Assembly: GCF_003751785.1 (NCBI RefSeq)
Contig: NZ_RKIE01000001.1
Location: 845,564 to 909,563, forward strand
Source of the DNA: Frigoribacterium sp. PhB160
Lineage (GTDB): Bacteria > Actinomycetota > Actinomycetes > Actinomycetales > Microbacteriaceae
Reading direction: 5' to 3'
Length of the DNA: 64,000 nucleotides
The notes under the pieces were generated by a model. It did not search any database. It worked only from the letters and a program-made list of their open reading frames with translations, and had not been told where the DNA came from. Within the stretch, counting starts at the first letter, position 1. Each line of letters starts with the position of its first letter. Shown here piece after piece: positions 29,227 through 37,156 of the stretch. The translations under genes were made by a program, and so were the position numbers.

Positions 29227-30513
29227 ATGCTGCTCGGCCTCCCGGCGCACCTGGCTCCTCAGAGCACGGGCACGGCGCTCGCCCGCGCCTGCCACGTCAT
29301 CGCGACGGTCGTGCTCGTCGGTGCCGCGCTGCTGCTGGTCAGCGCCCAGGCCGCGTCGCCCGCGCTCGTCCTGTGGCCGGCCCTGGTCGCCCTCGTGCCC
29401 CTCCTCGTCCTGCTCCTCGTGGTCGACCGGCGGCCCGGCGCCACGAGCTCGGCCGTCTACCTCGTGCTCGGCACGGCCTGTCTGTACTGGTACGCCGTGA
29501 CGCTCTTCGCCCAGGTGCCCGCCGTGCAGGCCTCGGACGCCTTCTCGCTGGCCCTGCCCAAGATCGCCCTCGTCATGGTGGGCGGCAGCAGCGTCCGTCC
29601 TCGTCAGGGCCTCGCCTGGGCGTCCGTCGGCTTCGTCCTCGGCGAGGTCGTCACCCAGTTCGCGACCTGGCAGACCGGCTCCGCCCCGCGCCTCGACGTG
29701 ACGACGCTGCTCGCGTTCGCGCTCGTCGTCGTGACCATGGGCTCCGCCGTGCTCGCGACGGACCGGGCCCGGCGTGCCCAGCCGAGCCTCCACCGGGCCG
29801 CCTTCGACCAGCAGGTGCAGGGCATCCGCCACGACATGGAGCAGCAGGCCGCCGCGATCCTCCACGACACCGTGCTGAGCCACCTCGCCGCGGTTGCCAC
29901 GAGTCGTCCCGGCCCGCTCGACCCCGTGCTCGCCCGCTCGGTCGCCGCCGACCTCGAGACCGTCGTCGGCCAGGAGTGGCTGGGGGAGCCCGAGCCCGGC
30001 GACTCCCCGAGCGCGTCGGCGGACGCCTGGGAGGCCAGCGACCTCGCCCGCGCCGTCGAGCAGGGGCGCGACCGCGGCCTCGCCGTGGGCGTCACGGGCG
30101 ACGTGGGCGCGGTCGCCCGCCTGGCGCCGGGCGCCGGCCGGGCCCTCGGCCTCGCGGTCGCCCAGTGCCTGGTGAACGTCGAGCGGCACAGCGGGGTCGA
30201 GCGGGCCGAGGTGGTCGTCTACGGCGACGGCGGCGAGCTCTCGGTCATGGTCATCGACGACGGCGCGGGCTTCGACCCGGCCGCCGTGCCGGCCGACCGG
30301 CTCGGCATCGCGGGCTCGGTGCAGGCCCGCATGGCCCGCGTGGGCGGCTCCGCGCAGGTCTGGTCGTCGCCCGGCAGCGGGACGTCGGTCATCATCCGGG
30401 TCCCCGTCGTCACGGCGGACGCCGCGGCGACGGCCTCGTCGCCCGCGGGCGCGCCCTCGTCCGCCGGGGCGGACGACCGCGACCGCGCGCTCGAGACCGG
30501 AGGCGCCGCGTGA
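29227..30513 (+). CDS. Membrane sensor histidine kinase (HisKA_3/HATPase type)
   Basis: 428 residues. Six hydrophobic segments fill residues 18-185 with no large extracytoplasmic loop, so it probably senses something in or at the membrane. The dimerisation helix contains AAAILHDTVLSHLAAVA with phospho-acceptor His213, then an HATPase domain with N box CLVNVERHSG (Asn317), G1 DDGAGFDP and G2 GIAGSVQARMARVGGSAQVWS-like region ending PGSGTSVIIRVP. An Ala/Ser-rich tail follows. Start has GGAGGGAGG upstream. Its stop overlaps the GTG of the next gene (GTGA), and a NarL-type regulator follows, so this is a coupled signalling operon. Signal unknown. Confidence 0.85.
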   Translation: MLLGLPAHLAPQSTGTALARACHVIATVVLVGAALLLVSAQAASPALVLWPALVALVPLLVLLLVVDRRPGATSSAVYLVLGTACLYWYAVTLFAQVPAVQASDAFSLALPKIALVMVGGSSVRPRQGLAWASVGFVLGEVVTQFATWQTGSAPRLDVTTLLAFALVVVTMGSAVLATDRARRAQPSLHRAAFDQQVQGIRHDMEQQAAAILHDTVLSHLAAVATSRPGPLDPVLARSVAADLETVVGQEWLGEPEPGDSPSASADAWEASDLARAVEQGRDRGLAVGVTGDVGAVARLAPGAGRALGLAVAQCLVNVERHSGVERAEVVVYGDGGELSVMVIDDGAGFDPAAVPADRLGIAGSVQARMARVGGSAQVWSSPGSGTSVIIRVPVVTADAAATASSPAGAPSSAGADDRDRALETGGAA

Positions 30514-31652
30514 GCGGCCGTGAACGGACGCCGCAGCAGGTCGACCCGTTGGGCGCCCTCAGCGCTCGCCCGGTGACGGTCCTCGCGGCCCTCGCCGCCC
30601 TCGTCTTCGCCGGCGTGATGACGACGACCACGCGCATGGAGATCGCGTCGCCCGGCGCGACGGCCGGTGCGATCGTGGCCCTCGTCGCCGCCGGCGTCGT
30701 GCTGGTGCTCTCGGCCAGCCCCTACCGGGCGCCGTTCCGCCGCCGGTCGCTCGTCGCGCTCAGCGTGCTCTCGGCCGGCGCCGTCGTGCTCTCCGCGGTC
30801 GGGACGGCGGGGCGCGACGCGTTCGTCCGCGACGACTGGCCGCCCGTCGCGGTCGGCGTGCTGCTGCTCGCGCTGGCCCCCTACCGGCCCGGCGTCGAGA
30901 TCGCCCTCGCCGGGCTCGGCGTCGCGCTGGTGGTCGCGGTGGTCGTCGTGGTGCAGTCGCCGTCATTCGTGACGCCGGTGCCCGTGACCTCGTTCGTCGT
31001 CGTGGCCGTGACGCCGGTCCTGGCCCTCGCCTTCGCGGGCGCGGCCTTCTCGCGCACCTTCACGAGGCTCGTCGAGGAGTGGGACGCCCGAGCGTCGGTG
31101 GCCCGCAGCGCGAGCGCCGAGGAGCTGACCGAGAGCGTCGCCCGGTCGGTGCAGCAAGACCGGGTGACCGTGCTGAACCGCGACGTCGTCCCGTTCTTCA
31201 CCTCGCTCGTGGCGTCGGGGACCGTCGAGGAGGCCGATGTCGAGCGGGCCCGTCGCATCGCCGACTCGCTCCGGTCGACGATGGTCGCCGAGGCCGACCG
31301 CAGCTGGCTCGAGCACCTCTTCGCCGGCGACGGGGCACCCGTCTCGGGCGTCGTGGTCGACCCGGACCGCCTCGCCCCGGCTATGACCGGCGAGCACCGG
31401 ACCGCCGTCCGTGCGCTCCTCGTCGCCCTGGGCGCGAGCGACACGGTCCGGGCCGACGACGTGCAGGTCGTGCTCCGCGAGCGCGACGGTCGCGTCGACG
31501 GGGTCCTCAGCGTGCCGGTGGCCGGCGGCGAGGCGTCCGTGCGGCATGCGCTGGCCCCGTGGCTGGCCGTGCTGCGCGTCGTGTTCGGCGACCTCCAGGT
31601 CGACCCGTCCCCGCCCCTCCTGACACTAAGGTTTTCTTATGACCAGCACTGA
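30510..31652 (+). CDS. Degenerate sensor-kinase paralogue (putative pseudokinase)
   Basis: 380 residues. Five or six membrane segments (about 25-175), then a coiled stretch and VTVLNRDVVPFFTSLVASG, which aligns with AAAILHDTVLSHLAAVATS of the preceding kinase but has Asn223 at the phospho-acceptor position. Later HRTAVRALLVALGAS...VQVVLRERDGRVDGVLSV parallels the kinase N-box region, without the Asn, and no DxGxG or G2 box can be found. It therefore looks like a catalytically dead relative of the kinase encoded just upstream, overlapping it by 4 bp and overlapping the regulator gene downstream by 14 bp. It may heterodimerise with the kinase; this is inference. Confidence 0.7.
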   Translation: MSGRERTPQQVDPLGALSARPVTVLAALAALVFAGVMTTTTRMEIASPGATAGAIVALVAAGVVLVLSASPYRAPFRRRSLVALSVLSAGAVVLSAVGTAGRDAFVRDDWPPVAVGVLLLALAPYRPGVEIALAGLGVALVVAVVVVVQSPSFVTPVPVTSFVVVAVTPVLALAFAGAAFSRTFTRLVEEWDARASVARSASAEELTESVARSVQQDRVTVLNRDVVPFFTSLVASGTVEEADVERARRIADSLRSTMVAEADRSWLEHLFAGDGAPVSGVVVDPDRLAPAMTGEHRTAVRALLVALGASDTVRADDVQVVLRERDGRVDGVLSVPVAGGEASVRHALAPWLAVLRVVFGDLQVDPSPPLLTLRFSYDQH

Positions 31653-32388
31653 GTCGAGCGGTCGCTCGTCCCTCCGACCGGGCCAGGGCAGGGCACCCGT
31701 CGACGCGTCGCGGAGCACTGCCGGCTCCGGTGACGACACGTCCGCCACGCGTCGCGTCCGCCTCGCCATCCTCGACGACCACGAGGTCCTGCTCGACAGC
31801 CTGTCCAGCTGGATCAACGTGAACGCCTACGACTTCGACCTCGTGCTGACGGCGCACACGTGGCTGCAGCTGGTGCACAGCGACAACTTCCCGACCGATC
31901 TGGTCTTCCTCGACTTCCAGCTGAGAGAGCCAGTGTCCATCGAGGCGCGCGTCCGCACCTGCCGGGCGGCCGGGGCGAAGGTCGTCGTGCTCTCCAGCCT
32001 CGACACGCGGGAGTCGCGCGAGCGGGCGCTCGACGCGGGCGCCTCGGCGTTCTTGTCGAAGTCGCTGCCGATGCGCGAGGTCATGGACGCGGCGCGTCAG
32101 GTCATGGGCGTCGCCCGCGACGCGTCGCCGCAGCGCGACTGGCGTCCCCTGCCCGTGGGCGCGACGAATCAGACCCGGCCGAAGCTCAGTGCCGGCGAGT
32201 CGGAGGCCTTCCGCCTCTACGTGTCGGGGTCGAGCACGAACGAGGTGGCGGCGCAGATGAACGTGCAGTACGAGACGGCGAAGACGTACCTCCGTCGCGT
32301 GCGGGAGAAGTACGCGAAGGCGAACCGTCCCGCGAGCAAGAAGTCCGAGCTCATCCGGCGGGCCGCCGAGGACGGCTACCTGCAGTAG
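31639..32388 (+). CDS. NarL/LuxR-type response regulator
   Basis: 249 residues. After a Ser/Gly-rich N-terminal extension of about 37 residues, the receiver starts RLAILDDHEVLLDSL (acidic pair), has phospho-acceptor Asp92 in DLVFLDFQL, the conserved Ser in VVVLSSLDT and Lys141 in FLSKSLP, so it should be phosphorylatable. The C-terminal helix-turn-helix (LSAGESEAFRLYVSGSSTNEVA, MNVQYETAKTYLRRVREKYA) is LuxR-like, with VQYETAKTYL as recognition helix. The ATG overlaps the pseudokinase gene by 14 bp and AAGG lies upstream. Its last base pair overlaps the tdk start (TAGTG), so tdk belongs to the same transcript. Confidence 0.9.
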   Translation: MTSTESSGRSSLRPGQGRAPVDASRSTAGSGDDTSATRRVRLAILDDHEVLLDSLSSWINVNAYDFDLVLTAHTWLQLVHSDNFPTDLVFLDFQLREPVSIEARVRTCRAAGAKVVVLSSLDTRESRERALDAGASAFLSKSLPMREVMDAARQVMGVARDASPQRDWRPLPVGATNQTRPKLSAGESEAFRLYVSGSSTNEVAAQMNVQYETAKTYLRRVREKYAKANRPASKKSELIRRAAEDGYLQ

Positions 32389-32993
32389 TGGCGAAGCTCT
32401 ACTTCCGCTACGGGGCGATGAACAGCGGCAAGAGCACGGCTCTGCTGCAGGCCGCGTACAACTACGAAGAGCGAGGGCAGCGGGTGCTGCTCGCCAAGCC
32501 GCGCGTCGACACGAAGGGCGACGACGCGATCGTCTCGCGGCTCGGCGTGACCCGGGCGGTCGACGTCACCTTCGGGCCCGACGACAGCGTGCTCGACGTG
32601 TTCTGCGCGCGGCGCCGCGAGGTGCTCGAGACGACCGGCAGCGACCTGGCGTGCCTCCTCGTCGACGAGGTGCAGTTCCTCGCGCCGAGCCAGGTCGACG
32701 ACCTGCTGCGGATCGCCATCCTCGAGGGCGTGCCGGTGCTCGCCTACGGCATCCGGACCGACTTCCGCACCCTCGCGTTCCCGGGCAGTCGTCGGCTGCT
32801 CGAGGTCGCGCACTCGCTCGAGGAGCTCAAGACCATCTGCCGGTGCGGCCGCAAGGCGGTCTTCAACGCCCGCAAGGTCGGCGACCGGTTCGTGTTCGAC
32901 GGCGACCAGGTGGCGATCGACGGCCTCGAGGTGACCTACGAGTCGCTCTGCGGCGCCTGCTACCTCGCCGAGTCCGCCGGCCGCCTCGCCTGA
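32388..32993 (+). CDS. tdk: Thymidine kinase, type II
   Basis: 201 residues. Phosphorylates thymidine with ATP (salvage). P-loop YGAMNSGKSTALLQ, Walker-B-like CLLVDEVQFL, lasso region YGIRTDFRTLAFPGSRRLLE and the structural zinc site CRC...CGAC (about Cys150/152 and Cys191/194). GTG start overlaps the stop of the response regulator by one base, indicating translational coupling; it is the last gene of the kinase operon. Downstream is the 76-bp repeat array with hairpins. Confidence 0.96.
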   Translation: MAKLYFRYGAMNSGKSTALLQAAYNYEERGQRVLLAKPRVDTKGDDAIVSRLGVTRAVDVTFGPDDSVLDVFCARRREVLETTGSDLACLLVDEVQFLAPSQVDDLLRIAILEGVPVLAYGIRTDFRTLAFPGSRRLLEVAHSLEELKTICRCGRKAVFNARKVGDRFVFDGDQVAIDGLEVTYESLCGACYLAESAGRLA

Positions 32994-33000
32994 CCGCCTC

Positions 33001-33228
33001 CGTGGGGCGGGCGGGGACCGCCCCACCAGAAAAGCACGAGAAGAAATGGCCGGACCCGAGGGTCCGGCCATTTCGGCGTGGGGCGGGCGGGGACCGCCCC
33101 ACCAGACGAACACAAGAAAAAATGGCCGAACCCAATGGTCCGGCCATTTTGGCGTGGGGCGGGCGGGGACCGGCCCACCAGACAAACACAAGAAAAAATG
33201 GCCGAACCCAAGGGTCCGGCCATTTTTT
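33001..33228. repeat. Three tandem 76-bp repeats with terminator hairpins
   Basis: Units begin at 33001, 33077 and 33153, each starting CGTGGGGCGGGCGGGGACC, and the period is exactly 76 bp; a fourth CGTG at 33229 marks the boundary to tRNA-Pro. Each unit has a GC hairpin (TGGGGCGG / CCGCCCCA), an A-rich linker and a second hairpin AAATGGCCGGACC / GGTCCGGCCATTT followed by Ts. In units 2 and 3 one stem pair is A-C on the plus-strand RNA but G-U on the minus-strand RNA, so these hairpins fold better in transcripts from tRNA-Pro; unit 3 has six Ts on both sides. They separate tdk (plus) from tRNA-Pro (minus) and act as a triple bidirectional terminator, or are a dispersed repeat that carries one. 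Confidence 0.9.
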
Positions 33229-33232
33229 CGTG

Positions 33233-33306
33233 TCGGGGTAGCGGGATTCGAACCCACGACCTCCTCGTCCCGAACGAGGCGCGCTACCAAGCTGCGCCAC
33301 ACCCCG
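33233..33306 (-). tRNA. tRNA-Pro (CGG)
   Basis: Minus strand: acceptor CGGGGTG paired with TACCCCG (last pair G-U), D-arm GGCGCAGCTTGGTAGCGC, anticodon stem CCTCG/CGAGG with loop TTCGGGA giving CGG (Pro), T-arm GTGGGTTCGAATCCCGC, discriminator A. CCA not encoded. Confidence 0.97.
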
Positions 33307-33347
33307 TTGGTTCGTCCTGCCTCGCGGCCGGATGAAGCAACTCGTCA

Positions 33348-33353
33348 ATAGTA
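33348..33353 (-). promoter_or_regulatory. -10 element of tRNA-Pro
   Basis: TACTAT on the minus strand in CGCTACTATTGACGAG, shared with tRNA-Ser except for one base. Predicted start at 33341, 35 nt before the tRNA. Confidence 0.6.
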
Positions 33354-33441
33354 GCGGATGCGAGGGGCCGCTCGTGCCACCGGCTCGACGTTCGTCGGGG
33401 CATGGCCGCGCGGCCCCGGGAGCGCGGCCGCCGTCGACGCG

Positions 33442-34389
33442 TCAGGACGTCAGGGTGAGGACGACGGCCTCCGGTCGGCAGTCGAAGCGCACGGGGGCGT
33501 AGATCGACGTGCCGAGCCCGGCGGAGATCTCGAGGTGGGCGGTGCGGCGAGCATGGCTCCACGTGCTGAGCCCGCTGACCTTGCTGCGGGGGATGTCGCA
33601 GTTGGTGACGAGTGCGCCGTAGCCCGGCACGCGGACCTGGCCGCCGTGGGTGTGGCCGCCGAAGATGACGTGGGCGCCGTTCGTCACGAACGAGTTGAGG
33701 ACGCGCTGGTACGGCGCGTGGGTCACGCCGATCGAGAGCGGCTCGGGGCCCGTGCTGTCGTTCCAGCCCACGTTCTCGCGCAGGTCGTCGAGGGCGCCGG
33801 GGAGGCGGTCCAGGCGGTCCCAGCCGCGGTGGGCGTCGTTGACGCCGAACAGCTCCAGCCGGTTGCCCTTGACCTCGAGTGCGCGTGCGGTGTTGTTCAG
33901 GTCGATCCACCCGAGGCTCTCGTAGAACGACTCGAGGCGGCCGATGTCGAGGAGGTCGGGCGAGCGGTGGAGCGTGCTCGGCCCGGCGAAGTACCTCAGG
34001 GGACTCTTGAAGACCGGCCCGTAGTAGTCGTTCGACCCGTGCACGAACACGCCGGGCACGTCGCGGAAGGGCTCGAGCGCGTACTCGAGGGCGGTGTGGG
34101 CATCCGCGTGCCCCATGCTGTCGCCGGTGTTGACGACGAGGTCGGGCTCGTAGACGCTCAGGCCGCGCACCCACTCCTGCTTCTCCGACTGCCACGGGGC
34201 GAGGTGGAGGTCGGAGAGGTGCAGCACGGTCAGGGGCCGCGACCCCGGGTCGAGCACGGGCAGCACCTCGTGACGGACCGTGAAGCGGTTGCGCTCGACG
34301 AGCGTGCCCCAGGCCAGGGTCCCCAGGCCGACGGCCGCGCCCACCATGGTGGTCGCGGCCGTCAGCCGTCGAGCGTCGATCGGACTCAC
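33442..34389 (-). CDS. Membrane-tethered metallophosphoesterase (Rv3683-like)
   Basis: 315 residues. An N-terminal hydrophobic segment (about 8-28) is followed by the calcineurin-like phosphoesterase motifs: TVLHLSDLHLAP (DxH), LVVNTGDSMG (GD), VFVHGSNDYYGP (the GN(H/D) block, here GSND), IGVTHAP and GGHTHGGQVRVP (GHTH metal ligands). The substrate is unknown. The GTG at 34389 overlaps the stop of the PBP gene (GTGA), so it is translationally coupled to it; in mycobacteria Rv3683 also neighbours ponA2, which suggests a cell-envelope role. Confidence 0.9.
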   Translation of the reverse strand: MSPIDARRLTAATTMVGAAVGLGTLAWGTLVERNRFTVRHEVLPVLDPGSRPLTVLHLSDLHLAPWQSEKQEWVRGLSVYEPDLVVNTGDSMGHADAHTALEYALEPFRDVPGVFVHGSNDYYGPVFKSPLRYFAGPSTLHRSPDLLDIGRLESFYESLGWIDLNNTARALEVKGNRLELFGVNDAHRGWDRLDRLPGALDDLRENVGWNDSTGPEPLSIGVTHAPYQRVLNSFVTNGAHVIFGGHTHGGQVRVPGYGALVTNCDIPRSKVSGLSTWSHARRTAHLEISAGLGTSIYAPVRFDCRPEAVVLTLTS

Positions 34390-36944
34390 TGGCAGTCGCC
34401 CGGGTCGGTGCCGTCCTTCGTGCCGAACAGCGTCACCCCGATCGCGGTGTCCTTCGAGGCGGAGGCGTTCGCCCCGGGGTTCGTCGAGGCGACCCGGCAC
34501 TCGTTCTTGCCGTCGCCGGCCGTGAACCCCGCGATCGTCGGGGCCGCCGTGAACCCGGCGTCGCTGATGGCCTTGGTCGCGTTCTTGACGTTCTGGCCGG
34601 TCACGTCGGGGACGGTCGTCGCGAGCGACCCGTCGCTCGTGTAGACCGTCACGGTCGAGCGCTTGGAGACCAACGTGCCGGCGGCCGGGTCGGAACCCGA
34701 GACCTGCCCTGCGGGCAGGGCGGACGGCTGCGTGCCGCCGTCACGGTAGCTGAGCGACACGCCTCGGAGCAGGCTCTGGGCGGCGCTGGGCGTGCTGCCC
34801 TCGAGCTTCGGCACGCTGACGCCCGAGCCGCGCAGCACGGCGTTGGAGGGCGTGGCGAAGGCGCCTCCGCCGAACACGGTGTTGTTGACCGTCTGCACCT
34901 CGCGGAAGAAGGCGCTCCGGGCGTTGGCGTAGGTGCCGTACGTGGACTGCAGGGGCGACGTGACCGTGCGGAGGCTCTTCTTGCCGCCGTCGTAGTTGCC
35001 CTGCCACACCGCGGTGGCGAGGCGGGTCGTCGCGCCGATGATCCAGATCTGGTCCTTGTCGTCGGTGGTGCCGGTCTTGCCGATCTCGGGGATGCCGTCG
35101 CGGGGGAGGCCGTTCGGGGCCGTTCCGCCACCGTTCCAGAGGCCGGACATGGCCCGGGCGGCGCCGGCGGCGACGTCAGGGTCGAGGGCCTGCGTGCAGG
35201 TCTGCGCCTGGCCGCCGATGTCGGTGCCGTTGCCGTCCTTGATGTTGTCGACGACGATCGGCTCGCAGTACTTGCCGCCGGCGGCGATGCCCGCGTACGC
35301 CGCGGCCATGGTCAGCGGAGCGACCTCGTTCGACCCGATGATCGACGTCGGGTTCTCGTACTGCAGGGGCTTGCCGTCGGCGCGGTGCACGCCCAGCTTC
35401 TCGGCGACGTTCTTGATGTCGGCGAGGTCGAGCTGGGTGGCCATGGCGGCGTAGGCCGTGTTCATCGACTTCGCCGTGGCGGAGGCGACGGACATGTAGC
35501 CGGGACGCTCGTTGGCGTCGTTCTTCGGCGTCCACTTGACCGTGGGGGCGCCGTCGGCCGTCAGCTGGAACGTGCGGGGCGTGGCGTTGACGGTCTGGTT
35601 GACGCCGTTGCCCTGCTCGAGCCAGTCGATCAGGGTGAAGGGCTTGTACGTCGAGCCGGGCTGGAAGCCGCCCGATCCGCCGTACTCCTGGTCGGTGCTG
35701 AAGTTCACCGACGTCTGGGTGCGGTCCTCGCCGGCGATCTCGGAGAAGGTGGTGTTCTGCGCCATGACGATGACGCGGCCGGTGCCGGCCTCGACCGAGT
35801 CGACGACCGAGCCGAGCTGCAGGCGGGTCTCGCCGGCGGGCGCGTAGCGGTCGATCTTCTCCTTGGCGCTGCCCGTCAGGTCGAGGTCGAGGGTCGTGAA
35901 GACGCTGTAGCCACCCGTGGCCCAGTTCTTCTCGCGCTCCTCCGGGCTGTCGCCGAGGACGGCGAGGTTCTTGATGTTCTTCTTGACGTAGTCGCAGAAG
36001 TACTGGGCGCCGGACGCCGTGACCGCGGCGCAGCCCTGCGTGGGCGCGGTCAGGTGCACGTAGCCGGCGATGTCCGAGGCGAGGGACGCCTCCGCCTGGG
36101 GCTGGTCGATGAAGCCCTCGGCGAGCATCGCCTTGATGATGACGTCGCGTCGGGCCTTGTTGCCCTCGTACTTCTCGGGCGTCGAGAGGTTGCGGGTGTC
36201 GGGGTACTGCACGATGGCGATGAGGCTCGCGGCCTCCTCGACGGTGAGGTCGGACGCGTTCTTGTTGAAGTAGTGCTGCGACGCCGCCTGCACGCCGTAG
36301 GTCTGGTCGCCGAAGTAGGCGATGTTGAGGTACGCGAGGAGGATCTCGTCCTTCGTGTACTTCTTCTCGAGGCCGATGGCGAACTTCATCTCCTCGAGCT
36401 TGCGGTCGAGGGTGGTCGTCGTGGCCTCTTTGTAGGCCGCGTCGCGCTCCTCCTGCGTGTCGAGCTGCTGCGACTGCGCGATGCGGATGTTGCGCACGAG
36501 CTGCATCGTCAGGGTCGAGCCGCCGCCGCTGGCGCCGAGCTCGCCGCCGCCGACCGAGCCGACGGCCGCGCGGACGAGCGACGTCACGTCGACGCCGCCG
36601 TGCTCGTAGAAGCGCCGGTCTTCTCCGGCGACGACCGCGTTCTTGAGGTTGTCGGAGACCTGCTCCCACTTCATCTCGACGCGGTTCTCGCTGTAGAGGG
36701 TGGCGAAGGGCACGTCTTGTCCGCCCTGCTTCGCGTACAGCGTGTTGCGCTGCTGCAGCTTGCCGATCTCGATGTACTCGGGGATCGACTCGAAGACGCC
36801 GATCGAGCTCGAGGCCGTCATGCCGGCGACCGCGATCGCCGGGGTCACTCCGATGGTGACGAGCAGGCCAGCGAGGACGCTGAAGCCGATGAAGCCGAAG
36901 AGCGCCCCGACGACGGACGTGGGCTTCGATTTTTGGGCAGACAT
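34386..36944 (-). CDS. Class A penicillin-binding protein with PASTA domains (PonA2-like)
   Basis: 852 residues. Short cytoplasmic tail, one membrane helix (about 12-41), GT51 glycosyltransferase domain with EDRRFYEHGGVD (catalytic Glu108) and GGSTLTMQLVRN, then the transpeptidase with S431TYK434, SMNTAY (SxN) and KTGTTDDKDQIW (KTGT). Two PASTA domains end the protein (VSVPKLEGSTPSAAQ and TTVPDVTGQNVKNATK), ligands for muropeptides. It polymerises and cross-links peptidoglycan. ATG at 36944 is chosen over a longer frame because TACCCT sits 6 nt upstream. Co-transcribed with the metallophosphoesterase; divergent from the DUF4177 gene. Confidence 0.95.
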   Translation of the reverse strand: MSAQKSKPTSVVGALFGFIGFSVLAGLLVTIGVTPAIAVAGMTASSSIGVFESIPEYIEIGKLQQRNTLYAKQGGQDVPFATLYSENRVEMKWEQVSDNLKNAVVAGEDRRFYEHGGVDVTSLVRAAVGSVGGGELGASGGGSTLTMQLVRNIRIAQSQQLDTQEERDAAYKEATTTTLDRKLEEMKFAIGLEKKYTKDEILLAYLNIAYFGDQTYGVQAASQHYFNKNASDLTVEEAASLIAIVQYPDTRNLSTPEKYEGNKARRDVIIKAMLAEGFIDQPQAEASLASDIAGYVHLTAPTQGCAAVTASGAQYFCDYVKKNIKNLAVLGDSPEEREKNWATGGYSVFTTLDLDLTGSAKEKIDRYAPAGETRLQLGSVVDSVEAGTGRVIVMAQNTTFSEIAGEDRTQTSVNFSTDQEYGGSGGFQPGSTYKPFTLIDWLEQGNGVNQTVNATPRTFQLTADGAPTVKWTPKNDANERPGYMSVASATAKSMNTAYAAMATQLDLADIKNVAEKLGVHRADGKPLQYENPTSIIGSNEVAPLTMAAAYAGIAAGGKYCEPIVVDNIKDGNGTDIGGQAQTCTQALDPDVAAGAARAMSGLWNGGGTAPNGLPRDGIPEIGKTGTTDDKDQIWIIGATTRLATAVWQGNYDGGKKSLRTVTSPLQSTYGTYANARSAFFREVQTVNNTVFGGGAFATPSNAVLRGSGVSVPKLEGSTPSAAQSLLRGVSLSYRDGGTQPSALPAGQVSGSDPAAGTLVSKRSTVTVYTSDGSLATTVPDVTGQNVKNATKAISDAGFTAAPTIAGFTAGDGKNECRVASTNPGANASASKDTAIGVTLFGTKDGTDPGDCQ

Positions 36945-36950
36945 AAGATC

Positions 36951-36956
36951 AGGGTA
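36951..36956 (-). promoter_or_regulatory. -10 element of the PBP-phosphoesterase operon
   Basis: TACCCT on the minus strand, spacer GATCTT, ATG at 36944 (leaderless). Confidence 0.55.
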
Positions 36957-36994
36957 AGTGACACCGCTGACATCCGAGCTGAGGGGAACCACAA

Positions 36995-37156
36995 ATGGTC
37001 CTTTGGGAGTACATGACCACGCCGCTGATGGTGCACAACAGCACGGCCATCCTGAACAACTGGGGCAGCGACGGGTGGGAGCTCGTCCAGGTGACGCAGG
37101 GGCCCGAGGGCGGCCCGGTCGCCTGGTTCAAGCGGGCGAAGCAGCAGGACGCCTGA
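36995..37156 (+). CDS. DUF4177-type small protein (Rv3678A-like)
   Basis: 53 residues, too short for most gene finders: MVLWEYMTTPLMVHN, then ILNNWGSDGWELVQV and a Lys/Arg-rich end. The WEY..ILNNWGSDGWELV pattern is the DUF4177 core (short beta hairpin plus helix). GAGGGGAAC lies 5 nt before the ATG. Its stop overlaps the RidA start (TGATG), the same pair seen in mycobacteria next to the ponA2/whiB4 region as I recall. Function unknown. Confidence 0.85.
   Translation: MVLWEYMTTPLMVHNSTAILNNWGSDGWELVQVTQGPEGGPVAWFKRAKQQDA

Noticed and set aside
32960-33348. Short minus-strand and plus-strand frames across the 76-bp repeats, with MAGPEGPAI- or GRTQGSGHF-like repeats
   Set aside because: They translate the hairpin repeats in all registers and run into tRNA-Pro; no codon bias or start signal.
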